Shown here in pieces: positions 58,444 to 64,000 of a stretch of DNA of 64,000 nucleotides; the first letter of the stretch is position 1, and each line of letters starts with the position of its first letter. The stretch comes from Parafrankia irregularis. GTDB taxonomy: Bacteria > Actinomycetota > Actinomycetes > Frankiales > Frankiaceae. The position numbers and the translations under genes are program-made. The DNA lies in contig NZ_FAOZ01000002.1 in the NCBI RefSeq assembly GCF_001536285.1, positions 186,001 to 250,000 of the forward strand. The letters are read 5' to 3'. Below the pieces are notes generated by a model. It had not been told where the DNA came from, did not search any database, and saw only the letters and a program-made list of their open reading frames with translations.

Positions 58444-59304
58444 ATGGCCAGCGGGTGGATCACGTTCATGTCGGACTACGGAGTGGACGGCGCCTGCGTC
58501 GGTGTCTGCCATGGGATCATCGCCAGGCACGCGCCCGAGGCGCGGGTGCTGGACCTGTGCCACTCCATCGAGCCGCAGGACGTCGGCCAGGCGGCGGTGA
58601 CTCTGGTGGGTGCGGTCGGCTACCTCCCGTCCGGAATCCATCTCGTCGTCGTCGAGCAGCTCGACGCCAGCGGATACACGCGTGGCATCGTCGTGCGCAC
58701 CGCCGAGGGCTCGCTGTTCGTCGTGCCCGACAACGGGGTCGCCTCGCTGGGCTGGGAGCTGCTCGGCGGGGTCGAGGAGGCCTACGAGATCTCCAACCCG
58801 GACCTGTGGCTGCCCCTGCCGACGGCGGTGTTCCGTGGTCGGGACGTGTACGCGCCGGTCGCGGCCCGACTGGCGGTCGGGCTGTCCCCCGCCGACGTCG
58901 GCCCCCGGCTCGACCCCGCCGAGCTGGTGGTCGTCGAGCCGCGCGGATGCCATGTCGACGACGACCACGTCCACGGCGAGGTGGTCTCGGTGGACCACTT
59001 CGGGAACCTCTCGCTCAACATGACCCGGTCCGAGCTCGAGGCCGCCGGGGTGCTGCTCGGTGATCCGGTGGAGGTCCGGGCGGACGCCAGGAAGCTCACG
59101 ATGCCGTTCACCCACACCTACGGCGAGGTCGCGCCCGGCGAGCTGGCGCTCTGTGAGGACGCGCTGCGCCAGGTCATGATCGCGGTGAACTGCGGTCGGG
59201 CGGCGGAGGTGCTGCGGCTGCGGCGCGGTGACGCGGTCGTGGTCGCCCAGGTGCCCCGCAACGGTCCGCGTCCCGCCGTGGTCGCGGCCCGCGGCCGGCG
59301 GTGA
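58444..59304 (+). CDS. SAM hydroxide adenosyltransferase (DUF62, chlorinase/fluorinase superfamily)
   Basis: A 286-aa protein from ATG 58444 with AGGGGG upstream. WITFMSDYGVDGACVGVCHG opens the N-terminal domain. VLDLCHSIEPQDVGQAAVTL, GIHLVVVEQLDASGYTRGIV, LFVVPDNGVASLGWELLGG and EVVSVDHFGNLSLNMTRSEL (C-terminal domain, SAM pocket) follow. DUF62 enzymes hydrolyse SAM to adenosine and methionine using hydroxide. True fluorinases and chlorinases have halide-site changes that I cannot verify here. Cys residues after VDGA (CVGVC) are atypical. Confidence 0.88.
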   Translation: MASGWITFMSDYGVDGACVGVCHGIIARHAPEARVLDLCHSIEPQDVGQAAVTLVGAVGYLPSGIHLVVVEQLDASGYTRGIVVRTAEGSLFVVPDNGVASLGWELLGGVEEAYEISNPDLWLPLPTAVFRGRDVYAPVAARLAVGLSPADVGPRLDPAELVVVEPRGCHVDDDHVHGEVVSVDHFGNLSLNMTRSELEAAGVLLGDPVEVRADARKLTMPFTHTYGEVAPGELALCEDALRQVMIAVNCGRAAEVLRLRRGDAVVVAQVPRNGPRPAVVAARGRR

Positions 59305-59578
59305 TCCGCCAACCCCGCCAACCCCGCCCCGACCCCGCCGACCCGGGCCCCACCGCCCCCGGCCTCACCGGCGGCACCTCGTCCCGACGCCGTCCCGAGC
59401 TCTGACGTCAGTGGTCGGGCGGCGCCGCCGCGGGGACGGGATCGACATCTGGCTACTCTAGGTGTCGATCTGGAAGTTTTTTGTGACGCTGCGCAGCTGG
59501 CGGGGTCGCATCCGGCGTACGATGGCCCCGCAAGTCCGGCCGCCGGTCGACTTGGAGAGCTTTGCGCGGGAGGCGTCC

Positions 59579-60622
59579 ATGAGGCCACGTCGCGTGCTTG
59601 TGACGGGGGTGTCACGCCCGCTGGGCGCCGAGATGGCACTGGCGCTGGCCGCTGATCCCGAAATCGTCGACGTGGTCGGTGTCGACACGATCGCGCCGGC
59701 GGAAGATCTGGGGCGAACCCAGTTCGTCCGGGTGGACATCCGCAATCCCCTGATCGCGAAGGTGATCTCCACCGCCGCGATCGACACCGTCCTGCATCTG
59801 AGCGTGCTCGCCACGCCGCTGGGCGCCGGCGGGCGCACGGCGATGAAGGAGATCAACGTCATCGGGACGATGCAGCTTCTCGCGGCCTGCCAGAAGGCGC
59901 CCGGGGTGCGCAAGCTGGTGGTCAAGTCCACGACGTCGATCTATGGCTCATCCTCGAAGGATCCGGCGCTGTTCACCGAGGAGATGGAGCCGCGCGGCTT
60001 TCCCGGTGGTGGGTACGCCAAGGACGCGGTCGAGGTCGAGGGCTATGTTCGCGGCTTCGGTCGCCGGCGGCCCGATATCGCCGTGACGGTGCTCCGGCTC
60101 GCGAACGTGCTCGGCCCGGGAGTCGACTCCCCGCTCGCCCGTTATCTCGATCTGCCGGTGGTTCCGACCGTTCTCGGCTTCGATCCCCGCATCCAGCTGC
60201 TGCACGCCGAGGACGCGATGGCCGTCCTGATGAAGGCCACCAGGGAGGACCACGCCGGGACTTTCAATGTCGCCGGTGATGGCGTGCTCCTGCTGTCGCA
60301 GGCGATCAGGCGGGCCGGGCGGCCGCCGCTGCCGATTCCCTTTCCGGCGATCGGGTCGTTGGGCAACATCGCGCGCCGCCTGCGGCTCGTCGACTTCTCC
60401 TCCGAGCAGCTCGGCTTTCTCGCGCACGGTCGCGCGGTGGACACCACGAAGCTCAAGGAAGTGTTCGGGTACGTTCCGCGGTACTCGACCGTCGCGACGT
60501 TCGACAGCTTCGTGCATGACCGGGAGCTGCGGTACACCATCGACCACGAACTCGTCGAGCGGGTCGAACAGGGCCTTCGCGGCATGCTGGCCGGCCACCG
60601 GCCCGCGGGAACGCCCCGATGA
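59579..60622 (+). CDS. NAD-dependent epimerase/dehydratase (extended SDR)
   Basis: A 347-aa protein. ATG 59579 has GGGAGG upstream. RRVLVTGVSRPLGAEMALAL is the NAD-binding motif (TGxxxxxG, close to the TGxxGxxG form). DTVLHLSVLATPLGAGGRTA, KLVVKSTTSIYGSS and GGGYAKDAVEVEGYVRGFG follow. The Tyr and Lys of the last segment are not at the usual YxxxK spacing, so the active site may be altered. LRLANVLGPGVDSPLARYLD and QLLHAEDAMAVLMKA are typical of the Rv0501/GalE2-like group found between bS22 and the acyltransferase in mycobacteria. Confidence 0.87.
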   Translation: MRPRRVLVTGVSRPLGAEMALALAADPEIVDVVGVDTIAPAEDLGRTQFVRVDIRNPLIAKVISTAAIDTVLHLSVLATPLGAGGRTAMKEINVIGTMQLLAACQKAPGVRKLVVKSTTSIYGSSSKDPALFTEEMEPRGFPGGGYAKDAVEVEGYVRGFGRRRPDIAVTVLRLANVLGPGVDSPLARYLDLPVVPTVLGFDPRIQLLHAEDAMAVLMKATREDHAGTFNVAGDGVLLLSQAIRRAGRPPLPIPFPAIGSLGNIARRLRLVDFSSEQLGFLAHGRAVDTTKLKEVFGYVPRYSTVATFDSFVHDRELRYTIDHELVERVEQGLRGMLAGHRPAGTPR

Positions 60623-60655
60623 CCGCATGCCCGCGACCGGTGGAGAGGGGCTGAG

Positions 60656-61729
60656 ATGCCGTTGACACCGCACGGAAGGACCGACTCGGGCGGGCGGTCC
60701 GACTCGAACGGCAGGAGCGGCGCGGTCGGCCTACACGTGGTCGGTACCGACGAGATGCCCCACAAGGGCAACGCCGGGAAGAGCTCGGCCGGGGCGAAGG
60801 CCGATGCCGAGGCGGAGAACGGCGCGGAGGCCGAGACCGACGCCGACGCCGACGCCGGGACGGGTCCCGGCGACCCGCCGGCCGATGCCGGTGAGCTGGA
60901 GCGGGTCCTGGCCGAGCTGCTCGCGTTCCTCCGCCGCCGGATCACCGGGGACTACACGGTCGACGAGCACGGATTCGACGTCGATCTCACCGAGCATGTC
61001 GTGGCGCCGCTGCTACGCCCGATCTACCGCAGCTATTTCCGGGTCGAGACCCGCGGCCTGGAGAACATTCCGGACCGGGGCGGTGCGCTCGTCGTCTCGA
61101 ACCACTCCGGGACACTTCCGCTGGACGCGCTGATGACCGCCCTGGCGGTCCTCGACCATCACCCGGCCCACCGCCACCTGCGGATGCTGGCCGCCGACCT
61201 GGTCTTCGCCGTTCCGTTCCTGGCCCCGCTGGCGCGAAAGACCGGCAACACGCTGGCCTGCCACGCGGACGCCGAACGCCTGCTGGGCGCGGGTCATCTC
61301 GTCGGGGTGTGGCCCGAGGGCTTCAAAGGCATCGGCAAGCCGTTCAGCGAGCGTTACAAGCTCCAGCGTTTCGGCCGCGGAGGTTTCGTCTCGGCGGCGC
61401 TGCGTTCCGGTGCGCCGATCATTCCCTGCACCGTGGTCGGCGCGGAGGAGATCTATCCGATGGTCGGTAACGCCCGGACCCTCGCCAGGGTGCTGGGGCT
61501 GCCCTATGTGCCGATCACACCGACGTTTCCGTGGCTGGGTCTGCTCGGTCTTCTCCCACTGCCGAGCAAATGGATCATCGAGTTCGGTGAGCCGGTGGAC
61601 ACGAGCCAGTACACCGCCGCGGCGGCCGAGGACCCGATGCTCGTCTTCGAGCTCAACGACCGCATTCGCGAGACGATTCAGCACACGTTGTACGGCCTGC
61701 TGATGCAGCGTCGGTCGGTGTTCTTCTGA
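60656..61729 (+). CDS. Lysophospholipid acyltransferase-like protein (PlsC superfamily)
   Basis: A 357-aa protein. An acidic disordered N-terminus (KADAEAENGAEAETDADADA) precedes the acyltransferase domain. VVSNHSGTLPLDALM carries the NHxxxxxxD form of the catalytic motif. GNTLACHADAERLLGAGHLV, GVWPEGFKGIGKPFSERYKL (substrate-binding EG) and GAPIIPCTVVGAEEIYPMVG follow. It is likely membrane-associated and esterifies a lipid or lipid-linked alcohol. It follows the epimerase by 33 bp, so the two are probably one operon. Confidence 0.87.
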   Translation: MPLTPHGRTDSGGRSDSNGRSGAVGLHVVGTDEMPHKGNAGKSSAGAKADAEAENGAEAETDADADAGTGPGDPPADAGELERVLAELLAFLRRRITGDYTVDEHGFDVDLTEHVVAPLLRPIYRSYFRVETRGLENIPDRGGALVVSNHSGTLPLDALMTALAVLDHHPAHRHLRMLAADLVFAVPFLAPLARKTGNTLACHADAERLLGAGHLVGVWPEGFKGIGKPFSERYKLQRFGRGGFVSAALRSGAPIIPCTVVGAEEIYPMVGNARTLARVLGLPYVPITPTFPWLGLLGLLPLPSKWIIEFGEPVDTSQYTAAAAEDPMLVFELNDRIRETIQHTLYGLLMQRRSVFF

Positions 61730-61789
61730 CCCGAATCACGGATCACCCGAATCACGGAATTCGGGCCAGCCGAGGTCCGCGAGTCCCGT

Positions 61790-62674
61790 TCAGGTTCCGC
61801 CGTAGCGGCGGCGCAGGGCCATTCCGGCCGCGACACCGCCACCGAGAGCACCCAGCCCGGCCGCGGTCGGGATGCCGATCCGGGCGGCCTTTCGCGCGGT
61901 GCGGAAATCCTTGATCAGCCAGTCCCGTTCCTTGGCGACGGCGCGCAGGTCCGGGTCCGGGTTGATCGCCACCGGATGGCCGACCAGGGAGAGCATCGGA
62001 AGGTCGTTGATCGAGTCCGAGTAGGCCCAGCACCGCGAAAGGTCCAGGCCCTCGCGTTCGGCCAGAGCCCGCACCGCCGCCCCCTTGGCCGGCCCGTGCA
62101 GCGGCTCGCCGACCAGGTGCCCGGTGTAGCAGCCGTCCGCGACCTCGCTGACGGTGCCGAGCGCGCCGGTCAGGCTGAGGCGCCGGGCGATGATCGAGGC
62201 CAGTTCGACCGGCGTCGCGGTCACGAGCCAGACCCGCTGCCCGGCGTCGAGGTGCTGCTGGGCGAGCGCGTGCGTCCCCGAGTAGATCTGCTGCGCCATC
62301 CGCTCGTCGTAGATCTCCTCGCCGTAGCGGACGATGTCGGTGACGTTGCGCCCGGCGACGAAGGCCAGGGCGGCCTCGCGGGCGTCCCGCATCCCGTTCG
62401 GGTCCTCCAGCCCGCGAAGCCGGTAGCTGATGTGCTGCCACCCGAACTTCAGCAGGTCCCGCGAGTCGAAGAAGTCGCGGGCCGCGAGCCCACGCGCGAA
62501 GTAGAAGATCGAGGCGCCGGCCATCATGGTGTTGTCCACGTCGAAGAACGCCGCGGCGGACTCGTCCGGCGGAGCCTTCGCCACTTCCTCGGCGGCGACC
62601 TTCAGCGCGGCGGTGGCCGCGACCTCGGCCGCCTCCCGGCCATCCAGGTGGTCCTTGCGTCGTCGCACCCTCAT
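61790..62674 (-). CDS. HAD-IB family phosphatase (SerB-like) with membrane tail
   Basis: A 294-aa protein. HAD motif I is [20 protein letters not shown] (nucleophile Asp, about residue 46). Motif II is [19 protein letters not shown] and motif [25 protein letters not shown], with Lys in [11 protein letters not shown]. The C-terminus has a hydrophobic helix ([20 protein letters not shown]) ending RRRYGG, so it may be membrane-anchored. It resembles the SerB1-type proteins placed here in mycobacteria and next to bldN in streptomycetes. The substrate need not be phosphoserine. Confidence 0.88.
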   Translation of the reverse strand: MRVRRRKDHLDGREAAEVAATAALKVAAEEVAKAPPDESAAAFFDVDNTMMAGASIFYFARGLAARDFFDSRDLLKFGWQHISYRLRGLEDPNGMRDAREAALAFVAGRNVTDIVRYGEEIYDERMAQQIYSGTHALAQQHLDAGQRVWLVTATPVELASIIARRLSLTGALGTVSEVADGCYTGHLVGEPLHGPAKGAAVRALAEREGLDLSRCWAYSDSINDLPMLSLVGHPVAINPDPDLRAVAKERDWLIKDFRTARKAARIGIPTAAGLGALGGGVAAGMALRRRYGGT

Positions 62675-62843
62675 GTCATCTCCGCCCCCGTCCGATCACC
62701 GTCGCCGGTGGCCTCCGGCCCGGCCCGCCGCGCCTCGCCCGCGGATGCCCCTGGCAGCGCCTCCGACTGGCACTGCCTCCGGCTGTCCGGGCTCGTCGAG
62801 CGGCGCAGTCAGCCTACGACGTGCGACGGCCCACGGACGGAAC

Positions 62844-62895
62844 GGCTGACCGTGCGGGTCAGTCCCCGCGGCTGACCGTGCGGGTCAGTCCCCGC
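62844..62895. repeat. 26-bp tandem duplication across the bldN stop codon
   Basis: Two identical 26-bp copies (62844-62869 and 62870-62895, each GGCTGACCGTGCGGGTCAGT plus six bases) span the bldN stop at 62885. Each copy contains the small palindrome CTGACC..GGTCAG, which may form a terminator hairpin. Confidence 0.85.
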
Positions 62896-63712
62896 GGGGC
62901 GCGGGCAGCTGCCGGGCGAGGGTACGTACGGCCCGCAGCTGCAGCGCTCGCACCGCGCCCTCCTTCTTGTTCATCGCCAGCGCGGTCTCGCGCACGGAGA
63001 GCCCCTGGAGGAACCGGAGCGTGACGCACTCCCGCTGCTCGGCGCCCAGCGAGCTCAGCGCCTGGAGCAGCTCCCGCAGCTCGATGGCGGACAGCACGGT
63101 GTCCTCCGGCCCGGGGACCACCGTGCCCGAGCCCACCCGCTCGTCGGCGGTGGCCAGCAGGTCGGCGGTCGGGAACTCCAGCCGGGCGCGGCCTGAGCGA
63201 GCCAGGTCGACGATGTGGTTGCGGGCGATGGTGATCAGCCAGGCTCCGATCTCGCGCCCCTGCCACTCGAAGCTCGAGATCCGGGTCAGGGCCCGCAGAA
63301 ACGTCTCGGACACCACGTCCTCGGCGACCGCGCGGTTGCCGCCGACGCGGTAGTAGGCATAGCGGAAGACGAGGTCGGCGTGCTGGTCGTAGATGAGCCC
63401 GAACGCCTCCCGCTCCCCGCGGCGGGCCCGCCGGACGAGGTCGTCCTCCCCCCGCGGGCCGGCCAGCTCCTCACCGCGGGCGTCGGAGGCCTGGGCGAGC
63501 AGGTCGGATGGCTCGACGCTGGCGGTGTTCCCGGCGGTCGCCCGGGCCATGGCCACGGCCGCGCCGAGCAGTGGCAGCAGGCCGAGCAGATGACGGGCCG
63601 ATGAGCTGCCGGCGGGTGGGTTGGCGGCGTGCGGCCCAACGGCCGATGGCCCAACGGCCAGTGGGCTGCCGGCGAGTAGCCCGCTGGGAGTGAGGCACGT
63701 CGTGGCGCACAT
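62885..63712 (-). CDS. bldN: BldN-type ECF sigma factor
   Basis: A 275-aa ECF sigma factor with a roughly 85-residue N-terminal extension, as in Streptomyces BldN, whose precursor is trimmed. Region 2 is EAFGLIYDQHADLVFRYAYY, RVGGNRAVAEDVVSETFLRA, then LTRISSFEWQGREIGAWLIT. Region 4 is QRECVTLRFLQGLSVRETAL, ending AVRTLARQLPAPRGD. The match to BldN in YYRVGG, SETFLRAL and WQGR...GAWL is very strong. BldN drives chaplin, rodlin and late sporulation genes in streptomycetes. No RsbN anti-sigma gene lies downstream. The next gene is the HAD phosphatase. Confidence 0.88.
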   Translation of the reverse strand: MCATTCLTPSGLLAGSPLAVGPSAVGPHAANPPAGSSSARHLLGLLPLLGAAVAMARATAGNTASVEPSDLLAQASDARGEELAGPRGEDDLVRRARRGEREAFGLIYDQHADLVFRYAYYRVGGNRAVAEDVVSETFLRALTRISSFEWQGREIGAWLITIARNHIVDLARSGRARLEFPTADLLATADERVGSGTVVPGPEDTVLSAIELRELLQALSSLGAEQRECVTLRFLQGLSVRETALAMNKKEGAVRALQLRAVRTLARQLPAPRGD

Positions 63713-63954
63713 GCGGGCTCCCGAGCGTGGACGTCGCGGGCGGAGACGGTTCGCGGGCGGAGACGGTTCGCGGGCCGAGCTGATGCCGGAAACGGCCTGG
63801 TGACCGTCACCACCATAGCCGTCGGGTAGCTGAGTGTAGCCGGGTCTCCAGCCACGCCAGACCTGGCACCGTCGCGCGCCTGACTGCCGACGGGGAGTGG
63901 ATCGTCACCCGATGGTAGGTAACCGGACGGCGTCGAAGCACTATCGTCGCTGAG

Positions 63955-64000
63955 GTGATCGACGTCCGTGCGCAGATGTCCGAACGGAACCACAGTCGAA
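63955..64000 (+). CDS. Possible start of a gene cut by the window edge
   Basis: A GTG at 63955 opens VIDVRAQMSERNHSR and runs off the window end. It is divergent from bldN. In related genomes a glutaredoxin-like or other gene sits here, but 15 residues are too few to identify it. Confidence 0.25.
   Translation, partial: MIDVRAQMSERNHSR

Noticed and set aside
56764-59115. Long minus-strand frame opposite the acyltransferase tail, proC and DUF62
   Set aside because: Contains no recognisable motif and is antisense to proC and the DUF62 gene.

Overview
The window is high-GC actinobacterial DNA, with many GTG starts, 4-bp ATGA/GTGA gene overlaps and GC-rich terminators. It carries mycothiol genes (mshA, mshD), GlnR, a SenX3/RegX3 pair, a BldN-type sigma factor, the tiny ribosomal protein bS22, selenocysteine synthase (selA) and squalene-hopene cyclase. 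Together these suggest a sporulating, hopanoid-making actinomycete. Frankia or a close relative is my best guess, inferred from gene content and not proven.

Layout. 0.4-2 kb: an orphan flavin-dependent halogenase-like enzyme with a clear terminator. 2.3-8 kb: an apparently decaying catabolic patch, made of a frameshifted hydantoinase-B gene, an IclR regulator missing its sensor domain, an intact CaiB-type CoA transferase, the stub of a coupled gene, and a CitE-like lyase on the other strand. 8.8-9.3 kb: a TnpB transposase remnant. 9.3-12.1 kb: selA, and a UPF0016 manganese exporter gene behind a yybP-ykoY (Mn2+) riboswitch. 12-21.3 kb: a pentapeptide protein, small hypotheticals, a STAS protein, mshD, glnR, a hydrolase, MoaD, and a membrane protein/DUF2993/thioredoxin cluster. 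21.3-22.9 kb: a rhodanese-sseC sulfur operon behind a cysteine-rich leader peptide. 23-26.2 kb: a TetR regulator and squalene-hopene cyclase. 26-36.6 kb: small stress or redox proteins, mshA-ybjN, a methyltransferase, a macrodomain protein, an aldo/keto reductase, an HbhA-like protein with its HTH partner, and a DUF349 protein.

37-41.8 kb: a compact four-gene carbohydrate-type ABC importer operon in which every junction overlaps by 4 bp. 42.6-45.9 kb: an HTH/TPR regulator, YgfZ and a Fur-family regulator. 46.4-64 kb: a block that matches, from memory, the gene order gpm, phoU, senX3-regX3, ppx, sugar isomerase, proC, bS22, epimerase, acyltransferase, HAD phosphatase found in mycobacteria and streptomycetes. 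It ends with bldN. The acyltransferase-3 gene inside this block is frameshifted at a six-G run.

The most informative non-coding elements are the Mn riboswitch, the Cys-rich attenuator-like leader, a near-complete complement of the 16S rRNA tail at about 46.05 kb, and several strong intrinsic terminators. I saw no rRNA, tRNA or CRISPR array. I found no convincing wholly new multi-gene system. The oddest signals are the 16S-tail complement with its tiny ORFs and the duplicated Cys-Gly-His protein at 13.1 kb.
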